Shown: positions 27,856 through 36,868 of the stretch, piece by piece | How positions within the stretch are numbered: the first letter of the stretch is position 1 | How the letters are laid out: each line of letters begins with the position of its first letter | Assembly (NCBI GenBank): GCA_019637695.1 | Contig: JAHBVG010000012.1 | Location: 41,300-105,299, forward strand | Origin: Caldilineaceae bacterium | GTDB taxonomy: Bacteria; Chloroflexota; Anaerolineae; Caldilineales; Caldilineaceae | Length of the DNA stretch: 64,000 nt | Reading direction: 5' to 3' | The notes under the pieces: model-generated | Told to the model about the DNA's origin: nothing | Databases searched by the model: none | What the model saw: the letters and a program-made list of their open reading frames with translations, nothing else | Program-made: the position numbers and the translations under genes

Positions 27856-28341
27856 ATGGTTAAGAAGCTGTTGCTCGTCGTAATTGTGGTGCTGGCACTG
27901 ACCAGCGCCGGTACTGCTTTCGGCAAAAATAACCGCAATTTCGTCGCCCACTTAACGGGAGGTCAGGAGATGCCTCCCGCGAGTACGAGAGCGCAGGGTC
28001 AGGCTATCTTTCACGTCAGCAAGGATGGCGACGCCATTGACTACAAAGTCATCGTCGCCAACATCCAGAATGTCACGATGGCCCACATCCACCTTGCACC
28101 GGCCGGGGCGAATGGCCCGGTCGTCGTCTGGCTTTACCCCAGTGGGCCGCCTGCGCAATTGATCCCAGGTCGATCCAACGGCATCCTGGCGCAGGGGACG
28201 ATCACCGCCGCAGATCTGGTTGGCCCGTTGGCAGAGCAGACCCTCGATGCTCTGCTCGACGCCATGATCGCCGGCGGTACCTACGTTAATGTGCATACAA
28301 GCCAGTTCCCGGCTGGCGAAGTCCGTGGGCAAATCAGGTAG
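27856..28341 (+). CDS. Secreted CHRD-domain protein
   Basis: A 161-residue exported protein: a signal peptide (KKLLLVVIVVLALTSAGTAFG, cleavage near 23) and a single CHRD domain, the fold first seen in chordin. Family marks are FVAHLTGGQEMPPASTRAQG (31-50), MAHIHLAPAGANGPVVVWLY (76-95) and the end TYVNVHTSQFPAGEVRGQI. Bacterial CHRD proteins are extracellular and of unknown function; the conserved His residues may bind metal. ACAAGGAGAAAACC precedes the ATG. Stands alone between two palindrome-rich gaps. Confidence 0.92.
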   Translation: MVKKLLLVVIVVLALTSAGTAFGKNNRNFVAHLTGGQEMPPASTRAQGQAIFHVSKDGDAIDYKVIVANIQNVTMAHIHLAPAGANGPVVVWLYPSGPPAQLIPGRSNGILAQGTITAADLVGPLAEQTLDALLDAMIAGGTYVNVHTSQFPAGEVRGQIR

Positions 28342-28361
28342 AGATCGAGCCTCACATAAGA

Positions 28362-28481
28362 CCCGCCAGGTTTCGGAAACCTGGCGGGTCTTACCCCTTG
28401 CCCGCGCGCGCCAGATTGAGGACCAACAACCGCGATAGGATCTCCTCGTCGCTCAGATCCGGGGGCCAGCCGTAGGCGTGG
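28362..28481. repeat. Direct repeat A bracketing the metal-ATPase region
   Basis: About 120 bases from ACCCGCCAGGTTTC through the hairpin and into the C-terminal codons of a restriction-modification gene. The same stretch, about 90 percent identical by eye and in the same orientation, is at 33523-33642. The segment between them holds the P-type ATPase, sigma factor, hydrolase and DUF1573 genes. Confidence 0.75.
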
Positions 28482-28513
28482 AAGACCGGCGCTGACCAGG
28501 CGCGATCATCGCA
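28391..28513 (-). pseudogene. C-terminal scrap of a restriction-modification methylase gene
   Basis: The last 40 codons of a type IIG/IIL-like DNA methyltransferase gene: DRAWSAPVFHAYGWPPDLSD, then EEILSRLLVLNLARAGKG and stop. They match the end of the longer fragment at 33553-34176. No upstream methyltransferase sequence is present; a stop lies 11 codons earlier in frame. Confidence 0.78.
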
Positions 28514-28547
28514 CATAGACTGTTGCCCATGAGGCTCGTCATGTTAA

Positions 28548-30713
28548 TTACGCCAACTTCAACCGGCGTAAGAACTGGGCGTTGATGGCGACGATGATGG
28601 TGCTAAGAGACATGAACACAGCGCCAATCGCCGGTGAGATGGCGGGAATGCCGAAGGGGACAAGGATGCCAGCAGCCAGTGGGATGGCAAAGATGTTGTA
28701 CCCTGCCGCCCACCAGAGATTCTGCACCATCTTGCGCCGGGTGGCCCGGCTCAACTCAATGAGCTTGACCACATCCAACGGGTTGCTCTGAACCAGCACA
28801 ATGTCAGCCGATTCCACAGCCACATCTGTGCCGCTGCCAATGGCGATGCCGACATCGGCGCGGGTGAGGGCAGGCGCATCGTTGACACCGTCGCCGACCA
28901 TTGCCACCTTTTTGCCCTGAGCTTGTAGCTCGCTCACCTTTTCGTCTTTGTGTTCAGGCAGCACATTGGCGAAGTAGGTATCGACGCCCAATTCTTCGGC
29001 CACCGCTTTGGCTACTGCTTCACTATCGCCGGTGAGGATGGCGACTTCAACGCCCATTTCGTGCAGCCGATGTACAGCCTGGGCGCTCTCTGGGCGGATC
29101 ACATCGGCCAGGGCAAAGGCAGCGGTCACTTGATTCTGCTGGACTAGAAAAACCACTGTCTGTCCCTTTGTTTCAACCGATTCGACAAAGGAATGAATCG
29201 CTGCACCCGGCATCAGGTTCAGCATTTCCAACAGGCGCGGACCGCCGACATAGACAGCCTCCCCTTGATACTCCGCCTTGACCCCCCGCCCCTTGATGGC
29301 TTCAAAACCTGTGATCGAAAGTCGTTCTCCATTTCGTTCCTCAGCCGCAGAGCGAATACCGCGGGCGATCATATGTTCAGAATCCCCTTCGATAGCGGCG
29401 GCCAGCGCCAGCGCGTTGCTTTCATCCACACCTTCGGCGGTAGCAATGCTCACAACACCGTGGCTGCCTTTGGTGAGGGTGCCGGTCTTGTCGAAGATGA
29501 CAACATCGACATGCCGCGCCTCCTCCATGGCTAGCCGGTCGCGTACGAGGACGCCGTTGCGGGCAGCCATCGCCGTGCTGATCGCCACCACCAGAGGAAC
29601 CGCCAATCCCAGCGCGTGGGGACAGGCGATCACCAGCACGGTCGCTACCCGCTCGACTACGGTGACGTCAAACCCGCGGGCGAAGGTCCAGGCCAGCGCT
29701 GTCACGGCGGCGGCGGCGAGGGCAATGTAGAAGAGCCAACCCGCAGCGCGATCCGCCAGCAGTTGAGTTGGGGACTTGCTCTTCTGCGCCTCATCCACCA
29801 GGCGCATAATGCCAGCCAGCGCGGTTTCATCCCCGGTGGCGGTGACGCGCAGACGCAAGCTGCCATCGCCGTTGATGGTGCCGGCGATCACGCGGCTGCC
29901 CGCTTCCTTGGTGACGGGACGCGACTCACCGGTGATCATGGACTCGTTCACCGACGAGCGCCCCTCGGTTACTTCACCATCGGCTGGCACACTTTCACCT
30001 GGGCGTACGAGGACGATATCACCGGTGCGCAGAGCGTCCACCGGTACTTGCTCGGTGCCGCCAGGGATGACCCGCTCGGCCATATCGGGCATCAATTTGG
30101 CTAGCTCGGTGAGCGCCCCCGACGCCTGCCGCACCGAACGCATCTCCAGCCAGTGGCCCAGGAGCATAATGTCGATGAGTGTCACCAACTCCCAGAAGAA
30201 GTCCATGGTATTGGGCAAAAAGAGTGCGGCCACACTGTAGACAAAGGCCACGCTGATCGCCAGTGAAATCAGCGTCATCATGCCGGGTTTGCGATTGCGC
30301 AGTTCGGGCAGAGCCATGTCGATGAAGGGCCAACCACCGTAGAAGAAGACGATGACGGCGAAAATCGGCCCGATCCACCCGCTGCCGGGGAAGACTGGCG
30401 CCGTGTAGCCTAACCACATCTGCAACATTTCGCTGTAGACAAGCACCGGGATCGAGAGGATCAGCGAGATCCAGAACTTGCGCCGGAACATCTCCTCGTG
30501 GCCCGAATGATCGACGCCATGCCCGCTATGCCCGCCATGCCCGTCGGCGTGATCAGCATGGGGATCATCATCCCTGTGCTCGGAATCATCTAGATCGTGG
30601 GCGTGGAGCGCTCTCTCCTCTAGATCTTGTTGCGTCTCTGCGGCGTGCTCTTGGGGATCTTGCCGTTCGACGACTTCGTCGGTTTCGTGTTGATGGTGGT
30701 TTTCGTGTCGCAT
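28548..30713 (-). CDS. CopB-type (P1B-3) heavy-metal-translocating P-type ATPase
   Basis: A 721-residue membrane pump that exports copper (or silver) using ATP. The N-terminus is a His/Asp-rich metal-binding tail ([20 protein letters not shown], 52-71) without CxxC domains. Then come the actuator TGES (261-264), the CPH metal-selectivity motif (364-366) that marks the CopB class, the phosphorylated DKTGT (408-412), and the C-terminal [10 protein letters not shown] hinge. CPH-type pumps are linked to Cu(II)/Cu(I) and Ag(I). The sigma-factor gene lies just upstream in the same orientation (73-base gap), suggesting that it controls this pump. ATG 30713 is preceded by AAGGAACGACC. Confidence 0.93.
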   Translation of the reverse strand: MRHENHHQHETDEVVERQDPQEHAAETQQDLEERALHAHDLDDSEHRDDDPHADHADGHGGHSGHGVDHSGHEEMFRRKFWISLILSIPVLVYSEMLQMWLGYTAPVFPGSGWIGPIFAVIVFFYGGWPFIDMALPELRNRKPGMMTLISLAISVAFVYSVAALFLPNTMDFFWELVTLIDIMLLGHWLEMRSVRQASGALTELAKLMPDMAERVIPGGTEQVPVDALRTGDIVLVRPGESVPADGEVTEGRSSVNESMITGESRPVTKEAGSRVIAGTINGDGSLRLRVTATGDETALAGIMRLVDEAQKSKSPTQLLADRAAGWLFYIALAAAAVTALAWTFARGFDVTVVERVATVLVIACPHALGLAVPLVVAISTAMAARNGVLVRDRLAMEEARHVDVVIFDKTGTLTKGSHGVVSIATAEGVDESNALALAAAIEGDSEHMIARGIRSAAEERNGERLSITGFEAIKGRGVKAEYQGEAVYVGGPRLLEMLNLMPGAAIHSFVESVETKGQTVVFLVQQNQVTAAFALADVIRPESAQAVHRLHEMGVEVAILTGDSEAVAKAVAEELGVDTYFANVLPEHKDEKVSELQAQGKKVAMVGDGVNDAPALTRADVGIAIGSGTDVAVESADIVLVQSNPLDVVKLIELSRATRRKMVQNLWWAAGYNIFAIPLAAGILVPFGIPAISPAIGAVFMSLSTIIVAINAQFLRRLKLA

Positions 30714-30786
30714 GGTCGTTCCTTTCGTCCGTCCTCAAGTGAGAATATTGATATCCATCTATATAGACGGTTGAGTAGAGAAACGG

Positions 30787-31323
30787 TTACACTTGGCGGC
30801 AAGTGCAATCGAGACAGCCATGAGTAGCGCAGACGCGACAGGTTTCTTCGAGTCTCTGGCGCAGCGCCTGCCGGGCGCGGTGACGGCGCACCTTGAGATT
30901 GTTGTGGGTAATGTCGAGTTGCGCGGCCAATTGCGCCGTATCCCCGCCGGTCAATTCCATCTCAATGAGTTCGGCGTATTCAGGTTTTATCGTCGGCAGC
31001 AACTCACGAAGACAGGCGCACAGCGTTGCTTCATCCTCAGGGTCCAGAGGCACCTCCTGATCGTGAGCATACGCTTCTAAGTACTTTGCTTCGGTAAACT
31101 GGCGGCGGTAGCTGTCCGCGACGGCGTTGTTGAGGATCCGGTGGAACCAGGGAAGTAGTTTCTCCTCGTCGCGTAACGTAGGCGCTGCCCGTAGGGCCTT
31201 GAGCAGACTATCTTGCAGAATATCTTCGGCCAGTTCTGGATTTGCTACCTTCTTGCGTATGTAGGCCAGCAGTTCTGCCTGATGGTTAAGTAACCGGACC
31301 TCCAGCGGTGTTTCTATGGACAA
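30787..31323 (-). CDS. ECF sigma factor with Cys-rich tail (CorE-like)
   Basis: A 178-residue sigma-70-family factor. Region 2 includes DILQDSLLKALRAAP (34-48) and PWFHRILNNAVADSYRR (58-74). Region 4 carries LAAQLDITHNNLKVRRHRAR (132-151). The end holds five cysteines in 14 residues (CRVCATHGCLDCTC, 162-175), and Cys102 and Cys104 lie in the linker. CorE-type ECF factors sense copper through such a Cys-rich C-terminal domain and drive copB-type genes. TTG 31323 is the likely start: AAAGGAG lies six bases upstream. The longer frame would overlap the upstream gene. No anti-sigma gene is adjacent. Confidence 0.85.
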   Translation of the reverse strand: MSIETPLEVRLLNHQAELLAYIRKKVANPELAEDILQDSLLKALRAAPTLRDEEKLLPWFHRILNNAVADSYRRQFTEAKYLEAYAHDQEVPLDPEDEATLCACLRELLPTIKPEYAELIEMELTGGDTAQLAAQLDITHNNLKVRRHRARQALRQRLEETCRVCATHGCLDCTCRQV

Positions 31324-31366
31324 TGTAGGCTCCTTTCTCCCCGATGGCTGTACAGAGTTTTCTGGC

Positions 31367-31969
31367 TCACCGCTCTTCGCTCTGCGGCTCAAGTTCACGG
31401 CGACGAGCAACACGCGTAGCGCGCCATCGCCACCACGTCACCAGCAAATAGAGCAGCAACGCCCCGGCAAAGATCATCTCCAGCGGGGCGAAAATATCGC
31501 CATAGTGGTTTGGATCCCAGTAGCTGACCGGGCTGGGGAAGCGATAGCTCCACTCGAAGGGAAACAAGAGTAGCGGCCCATCGTTGTGATGGGTCAAAAT
31601 ATCTACCACTGTGTGCAGCCCGGCGCCGACAGCAAACCAGATCAGCCGGTTGCCCCATCCTCTATGGCGCAGCCGGTACCCCCACAAGCCAAGGATCAAC
31701 AAGATGAAAGGCGCGTGGAAAAAATTATGAGCCGCTAACCAGACCGGGTCCGTAAAAAAGTGAAAATCGTGCAGTAAGGTGTGGATCGACTCCAAAGGGA
31801 GACCCTGAATCCACATATAGTATAAGCCATATGCGAGCGTAAGCAGGCCCAATGGGATATCTGGCAGAACCGAGCCGATCAGCAATGCTGTAGGGTGGAT
31901 AGAGATTCCTCTGCGTTTTAAGGGACGGACAAGCGCTGCCGTCATTAGAAAGTGTGAGTAAGTTTGCAT
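31367..31969 (-). CDS. Membrane-bound putative metal-dependent hydrolase (DUF457/YdjM-like)
   Basis: A 200-residue polytopic membrane protein. It begins MQTYSHFLMTAALVRPL and has the family's early conserved LIGSVLPDIPLG (31-42). Conserved histidines follow: HTLLHDFHFFTDP (63-75), HNFFHAPFILL (81-91) and GLHTVVDILTHHNDGPLL (117-134). Four to five membrane helices are predicted. Members of this superfamily (related to LexA-regulated YdjM) are putative metal-dependent hydrolases with unproven substrates. The stop is 44 bases before the sigma-factor start, in the same orientation, so they may be co-transcribed. Confidence 0.85.
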   Translation of the reverse strand: MQTYSHFLMTAALVRPLKRRGISIHPTALLIGSVLPDIPLGLLTLAYGLYYMWIQGLPLESIHTLLHDFHFFTDPVWLAAHNFFHAPFILLILGLWGYRLRHRGWGNRLIWFAVGAGLHTVVDILTHHNDGPLLLFPFEWSYRFPSPVSYWDPNHYGDIFAPLEMIFAGALLLYLLVTWWRWRATRVARRRELEPQSEER

Positions 31970-32383
31970 ATTTATACGCGCTCGGTCGCCTGGGTAACCA
32001 GAAAGTTAGGCAATATGTTCTTCGATGAAGAGGGTAAACCCGGCATCATAGTCCAGATAGTATGTTGGATCTCACACCAGGCAAAATTGCCTGTTGCTGA
32101 AACGCAAAATAATGCTACATGTACGGGGTAGATGCACACACACGATCCGCGATGAATTGGCCTGAGTAACGCGAAGGAACACCAAGATAGTTAAAGCACT
32201 CTTGGTGTTCCTTCGCGTTACTCTTGTACGCCAATTTCGACAGGTAAAGGGGGCATGTGAAGTACCGGGGACTTTTTGCCTGTCGTCTCTTCTTTGTGAA
32301 GTCCCCGGCACTTTCGCCTCAAAGATGAACTACAGCCACAAATAAACAAGTGTTCGCCGGATTATTGGATATGCTTTAAAACG
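31970..32383. other. Intergenic region with two strong hairpins
   Basis: 414 bases with no gene. The main feature is the 24-bp perfect stem at 32164-32223. A second, shorter pair is GTACCGGGGACTT / AAGTCCCCGGCAC (about 32258-32311). Sequence on either side is AT-rich. Promoters for the upstream-facing hydrolase gene should lie near 31970-32030. Confidence 0.6.
32164..32223. repeat. 24-bp perfect inverted repeat
   Basis: Arms GAGTAACGCGAAGGAACACC... (32164-32187) and its exact complement (32200-32223), with a 12-base loop. The arms contain the AACGCGAAGG word, which resembles the AACGCAAAGG arrays at 51178. There is no T-run, so a simple terminator is not certain. Confidence 0.85.
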
Positions 32384-32980
32384 TTAAGGAAGTACATTGG
32401 CTTCTAAGCGGAGTTCAAGCAACGGCGTATCTGGATCGTTTGTCTCTAACCAGACGACACGGCTGACAGGACCAGTTGTAAGGTGGAAGGCCGGATCGAA
32501 AGTCACCAACAGATCGGCGCGTTGCCCTGGCGGGATGAAGCTGCTGCTTAGATTGGCGATTGTACATCCACAACTGGTGACGACTTTGGTGATTACGAGC
32601 GGTTGGTCGCCACGGTTCTGAATGGGAAAGTTTTGGGTAACAGGTGGGCGAGCCGGAATTGTGCCCCAATCCCAGCGGACCAGTGGCGCGTCGAGGTTGG
32701 GCTGTGGCGCAGTCGCCGGCAATGTGCGAATCGCCGGGTGCAGATTCGGCATGTTGGCCATGTCGTGGAAGCCGTACATTGGATTCACCGGCTCGGCCAG
32801 GGGAAGCAGATCCACATCGGCAAGCGCGCGGGGAGCGACGGCCGCCCGATTCCCGTTACCAAGCCAACTCAAGGCGGCTATTAACACAAGGACAAGGAGA
32901 GCAAACGCAACGACAATATAGAAAAGAGTGCGATCTTCCTTCGTCGATTTGCGGCGACTGCGAGATGAAATAGCGCTCAT
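32384..32980 (-). CDS. Membrane-anchored DUF1573 protein
   Basis: A 198-residue protein: a basic N-terminus, one membrane helix (FYIVVAFALLVLVLIAALSW, 20-39), a spacer, and a DUF1573 immunoglobulin-like domain from about residue 100. The family mark is LVITKVVTSCGCTIAN (127-142) with the CGC cysteines, then FDPAFHLTTGPVSRVVWLETN. The domain should sit outside the membrane. Its ATG overlaps the stop of the paralogous DUF1573 lipoprotein gene by four bases, so the pair is translated together. Function of the family is not known. Confidence 0.88.
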   Translation of the reverse strand: MSAISSRSRRKSTKEDRTLFYIVVAFALLVLVLIAALSWLGNGNRAAVAPRALADVDLLPLAEPVNPMYGFHDMANMPNLHPAIRTLPATAPQPNLDAPLVRWDWGTIPARPPVTQNFPIQNRGDQPLVITKVVTSCGCTIANLSSSFIPPGQRADLLVTFDPAFHLTTGPVSRVVWLETNDPDTPLLELRLEANVLP

Positions 32981-33387
32981 TGAGATGCCTCCTGGGGTGA
33001 GAGAATGGTGACGGTGACAGGAATTTCCAGCTCGGGCTGATTAGGATCGTTGCTCTGGACATAGATCATACGGAGCAGGGGGCCATAAAGGCCAGGGTGG
33101 GCCTGAGGATCAAAGCGGATGGTCAGCGGCGTCTCTGCGCCGGGAGCCACCGTTGTCTCGCCGACTGTGACCACCGTACAACCGCACGAAGTCCGCAGTT
33201 CTTTGATCTGCAATGGGCGATTGCCGGTGTTTTGGATGGTGATGGCGCCTGTCACAATATCTGCGGCGGGGATGTCGCCAAAATCAAACCCGGCAGGTGT
33301 AGCGACAATCGTAGGGGACCCTGTGCAAGCGACCAGCACAAAGCTGGCGACGAGAGAGAGTAGAATCAAAATCAAAGTTCGGCTCAT
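32977..33387 (-). CDS. DUF1573 lipoprotein
   Basis: A 136-residue lipoprotein: signal peptide with lipobox (SLVASFVLVAC, Cys about 21), then a single DUF1573 domain with FDFGDIPAADIVTGAITIQN, LQIKELRTSCGCTVVTVGET and IRFDPQAHPGLYGPLLRMIY. The start at 33387 (MSRTLILIL) is preferred over the longer frame because the signal peptide starts there. AAGGAACCC lies upstream. It heads a two-gene operon with a membrane-anchored paralogue; the two may form an envelope complex. Confidence 0.87.
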   Translation of the reverse strand: MSRTLILILLSLVASFVLVACTGSPTIVATPAGFDFGDIPAADIVTGAITIQNTGNRPLQIKELRTSCGCTVVTVGETTVAPGAETPLTIRFDPQAHPGLYGPLLRMIYVQSNDPNQPELEIPVTVTILSPQEASQ

Positions 33388-33522
33388 CGTTAGCGGGTTC
33401 CTTAGCGGCGAAAGACACGATTGGCGCGATCTCGCGGTCAATTACCCATAGGAAACCACACAGCCGCCTCCAGCACACGGGTAGAGTGTACTGCTTGCAA
33501 GTAAGCAATATTGCCTGTTCAT

Positions 33523-33642
33523 CCTGCCAGGTTTTCCGAAACCTGATGGGTCTTACCCCTTGCCCGCCCGCGCCAGGTTGAGGACCAACGACCGCGATAG
33601 GATCTCCTCATCGCTCAGATCCGGGGGCCAGCCGTAGGCGTG
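33523..33642. repeat. Direct repeat B (partner of 28362-28481)
   Basis: Same orientation and content as repeat A: a degenerate CCAGGTTTTCCGAAACCTG hairpin followed by the C-terminal codons of a restriction-modification gene. Distance between the two copies is about 5.2 kb. Confidence 0.75.
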
Positions 33643-34176
33643 GCAGACGGCCCGATCCAGCGTTTCGTGGGCCAGCTTCAACCAGGTGGGCATGGCGTTG
33701 TAGAGGTTGGTGAGCGTGCGTTTGCTCAGTTCCTTTTCGCTCAGATCGGGCGGGTTGAGCCAGGCGTCGCGCTTTTCGACAAGATCGCGAGCGGCCTGGG
33801 CAATCGCCTCCACGCGTGGATCGTCCGTCGGCTCCGCGCCCGGCGGCCAGGGGAAGGGGAAGGTTTCAAAGCAGGTTGTGTTGTTGTAGGTTGGGTTGTT
33901 ACCTACGCCATGCCGTGATGAAGTAACCAAAGACCATACTTCATGCAACCGTGAGTGAGGAACGCCGAAGAAGTAATCGTCAGATCGAGCAATCGCATAC
34001 AGGCGATTATCAGGCAGTGTAGAACTCTCTAAAAGTACAAAAAGTCGATATTTTGATGTCAGGAGTATACAGTCTCTCCAATCCCCATGCAACCGGTAGG
34101 GGAGGCGGTATAGGTAGGCGGCATAGGTATGCATACGAATTCTAGTCCGTAGCGCGTCATGCCTACACGGGTACAC
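33553..34176 (-). pseudogene. C-terminal fragment of a type IIG/IIL-like restriction-modification protein
   Basis: An open frame of 207 codons, of which the last 185 match the end of large MmeI/BREX-like methyltransferase-specificity proteins: RLPYRLHGDWRDCILL, RLYAIARSDDYFFGVPHSRL, CFETFPFPWPPGAEPTDDPR, LVEKRDAWLNPPDLSEKEL and GWPPDLSDEEILSR. The methyltransferase core and any nuclease domain are absent. The first about 20 residues are not family-like, so the fragment begins at a deletion junction. It is unlikely to make a working enzyme, although a shorter target-recognition remnant could be expressed. Confidence 0.8.
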
Positions 34177-34193
34177 GCACTACGGACTACGCA

Positions 34194-35468
34194 CTACGCA
34201 ACCTGCCCCTCTTTCGCCCGCATAGGCTGAATCTGCGCATAGGTCAGTGTCCGCCAGAGCCACTCGAAGGGGCCAAAGCGGAAGCGGTTCAACCACCAAC
34301 GGCTGAGAGGAATCTGCACGGCGTAGAGCAACACAGCCAGCCCAAACCCGGCTGCCAGCCCCACCTGCCCAAACAGCCCGAACCCGTACCCGTATGCCAG
34401 CGTCGTCATCACAATCGAGTGCATGAGATAGTTGCTCAACGCCATTCGCCCGACGGGGACCAACGGCGCCAGGATGCGCTGTCCGCGTGCGCTCTGGCTG
34501 AAGAGGACGATCCCCGCCATGTAGGACATGGAGAGCAACACGCTGCCAATGTTTAACGCCGCCACTTGCAGCGCTGTCTCCCAGCCGAAGACGCCCATCC
34601 CCAATGTGTTTTGGCTAAAGCCGGTGATGGCGACATAAAAGTTCATCGCCAGCCCCAGCGGCAGCGCCCACATTAACAATCGGCGGAAAGTGGAGCGGTG
34701 TTCTTCCTGATGGGTGAACCATCCGCGCTTGCCGGCGCGCAGCCCAATGAGGAACATCGCCAGCACCGACGGCAGCATGAACCAACCGACCATTATGAAG
34801 AGGCTGGTGACATCGCGCCAGCGTTCGGCGGTGATCTCAAGGAAGCTGCCGCTGCCGTAGATCACATAATCTTGGGCAGTGTCGGCTTCAAATTGCGCCG
34901 CCGATTCGGCAAAGCTGGCTTGTACCGCCTCATAGACGCCGGATTCGGGCGGGGCCATGCGGGCGAATTCCACTGCGCCCGCCGCTACGCCCATAAACAG
35001 GATCGGGATCGCGATCAAAATAACCGCCCATACCAACAATGTGCGCGGCGAGCGCTTGCGGAAGAGCCAGAGCAGGAACAGCCCCGCCACGGCATAGATG
35101 AAGAGAATATCGCCTATCCACAGCAGTACGGCGTGCGCCAGCCCAAAGATCGCCAGGATCAACAGCCGGCGCAAGTAGGTCGGCACAAACGGCGCGCCTT
35201 TGGCCTCGGCCCGGCTCATTTGGATGAACATCCCCAGCCCAAAGAGGAACGAGAAGAGGGTGTAGAACTTCGACACAAAGAGGAAGTAGATCACAAAATG
35301 GGCGATTTCGTCCGCAGTGGACGATGCCTCGGTCAACTGCGGCGCGTACCAGGGGTTGAAAAAGTAGAAGGTATTCACAACCAAAATGCCGAAGATGGCA
35401 AAACCGCGCAGCATGTCAATGACGTTGATCCGTTCGCTGGGCGCGACAGGGTTCAGAGTAGCGGTCAT
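34194..35468 (-). CDS. DUF418-family polytopic membrane protein
   Basis: A 424-residue integral membrane protein with about ten predicted helices. The N-terminal pattern ERINVIDMLRGFAIFGILVV (11-30) is shared by DUF418 and heparan-N-acetyltransferase-like proteins. The C-terminal DUF418 domain includes VPVGRMALSNYLMHSIVMT (about 335-353) and PLSRWWLNRFRFGPFEWLWR (385-404). Family members are putative membrane acyltransferase-like proteins of unknown substrate. ATG 35468 (MTATLNPVAP) is preceded by CAGGAGGCATCT, a strong ribosome site. The gene ends 18 bases after the restriction-gene fragment. Confidence 0.9.
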   Translation of the reverse strand: MTATLNPVAPSERINVIDMLRGFAIFGILVVNTFYFFNPWYAPQLTEASSTADEIAHFVIYFLFVSKFYTLFSFLFGLGMFIQMSRAEAKGAPFVPTYLRRLLILAIFGLAHAVLLWIGDILFIYAVAGLFLLWLFRKRSPRTLLVWAVILIAIPILFMGVAAGAVEFARMAPPESGVYEAVQASFAESAAQFEADTAQDYVIYGSGSFLEITAERWRDVTSLFIMVGWFMLPSVLAMFLIGLRAGKRGWFTHQEEHRSTFRRLLMWALPLGLAMNFYVAITGFSQNTLGMGVFGWETALQVAALNIGSVLLSMSYMAGIVLFSQSARGQRILAPLVPVGRMALSNYLMHSIVMTTLAYGYGFGLFGQVGLAAGFGLAVLLYAVQIPLSRWWLNRFRFGPFEWLWRTLTYAQIQPMRAKEGQVA

Positions 35469-35504
35469 AGATGCCTCCTGATGGGACGAGTTGTGTGATC
35501 TCAC

Positions 35505-35761
35505 GATGATGTGGTGTGTAACTCGTAATGCGTGATACGTAACTGTTCGACGAGGTGATTCGCCATTGGAACCTCATCTCGTCGACCCATTACGCATTAC
35601 TCATTACGATCTTATCGCGTCGAAGTCACACTGTCGTCTGTCTTTTGTCATGCCAGGAGTCATGTGCAGAATGAATGATGAGTAAAGAATGTGGCCGGAG
35701 GCGACTCTGCCAAACCAGGAACCATCCACTCAACCCAATCTTTATTCATCATTCTTCTTTT
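35505..35761. repeat. Palindromic gap with TAATGCGTGATACGTAA words
   Basis: A word arm AACTCGTAATGCGTGATACG (35519-35538) is mirrored by CCATTACGCATTACTCATTACG (about 35587-35608). A nested CGACGAG/CTCGTCG pair (35552 and 35579) is inside. A second weaker mirror GAATGATGAGTAAAGAATG / TTTATTCATCATTCTTC spans about 35671-35757. No gene seen. Confidence 0.6.
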
Positions 35762-36868
35762 TTAGACCTTCAACACCGCCCGTTCCTCCACATCCGCCCA
35801 ATCGGGATAGGGCTCGATGCCCGGTTCCTCCGGCGCGGTGACATAGCCATCCACAACGCTGAGCGCGCCGAGATCCGCCAATCCCCTGATTTGTTCGCTG
35901 TCGATCACCAGTTGCTCGTAGTAATCGTTGTTGGGGATAGCGGCGCAGATGTGCAGATTGGCGTAGCCCATACCGTGGACCTGCGCCCTCATGCCAAAGG
36001 ATTCGGCCAGGTGCGCCACCTTCATCGCGCCGGTGACGCCGCCCTTGAAGCCGGCGCTGGTACGGATCATATCGAGGGCGCGGTATTGGATCCACGTAGC
36101 GCCGTTCCAATGCACGCCGTCCGACGTCTCGGCAGCGAGGACGGGAATATCGAGGGCGCGGCAGAGTTCCGCATAGCTGGGGATGTCGAACTCGCGCATG
36201 GGTTCCTCATACCAGAGGAAGTTCACCTCCTCAAGCACACGGCCAAACCAGAGCGAAGTCGTATAATCCCAGCCCGCTGAACCGTCAAACATGAGATCGG
36301 CGTCATCCCCCACCCATTTGCGCAGATTGCGGCTGAGGCGGGCGTCTTCCTTGGCGTCGCCCCAGGCGTGGAGTTTGAAGGCTTTGAAGCCCACATCCCG
36401 GCTCTCTTTGATATAGCGCTCGTATTCGTCCATCGTATCCCAGGTGACGGTGGAGGCGTAGGCCGGCACTTTAGCCGTGTAGCCGCCTAGCAACTTGTAG
36501 AGCGGCATGTTCGCTTTGCGCGATTTGATGTCCCAGCAGGCAATGTCTATGATCCCCAGCATATGAACCTGAAATTCCTCAATGCGGTCGAGTTCCCAAA
36601 CCTGATGCCAGAGTTGTTCCGTCAGCAGCGGATCGAGGCCGATGAGCGATTTGAAGCGTCGGCGCACAATGTCAGCGACAGCGTATCCGCGACCGGCATG
36701 GGCAACCCCCGTGATCCCTTCGTCGGTCTCCACTTTGACGATAGCATAGTAAGTGGATTCCCCGGGAGGCGTCCCATCGCCGTCGCCCTTTAGACCCGTG
36801 CGCCAGCGGAAGCGGGGCGAGCGCGCTGTGGATGGAAGCACATAACATTTGATGTCCGTGATCTGCAT
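35762..36868 (-). CDS. Enolase-superfamily sugar-acid dehydratase (mandelate racemase subgroup)
   Basis: A 368-residue enolase-superfamily enzyme that should remove a proton alpha to a carboxylate. Metal ligands fit Asp195 (MFDGSAGW), Glu221 (WYEEPMREF) and Glu247 (LAAETSDG). The putative base is on KLHAWGD (165-171), and another His lies in QVHGMGYANLH (about 299). The N-terminal capping domain is complete. The exact dehydratase or racemase reaction cannot be assigned by eye. ATG 36868 follows AAAGGATACCTACC. A galactonate-dehydratase-like paralogue lies two genes away, so the region may serve breakdown of several aldonic acids. Confidence 0.88.
   Translation of the reverse strand: MQITDIKCYVLPSTARSPRFRWRTGLKGDGDGTPPGESTYYAIVKVETDEGITGVAHAGRGYAVADIVRRRFKSLIGLDPLLTEQLWHQVWELDRIEEFQVHMLGIIDIACWDIKSRKANMPLYKLLGGYTAKVPAYASTVTWDTMDEYERYIKESRDVGFKAFKLHAWGDAKEDARLSRNLRKWVGDDADLMFDGSAGWDYTTSLWFGRVLEEVNFLWYEEPMREFDIPSYAELCRALDIPVLAAETSDGVHWNGATWIQYRALDMIRTSAGFKGGVTGAMKVAHLAESFGMRAQVHGMGYANLHICAAIPNNDYYEQLVIDSEQIRGLADLGALSVVDGYVTAPEEPGIEPYPDWADVEERAVLKV

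Noticed and set aside
28391..28516. A small 41-residue gene
   Set aside because: It is the end of a restriction-modification gene with no ribosome site, repeated at 33553.
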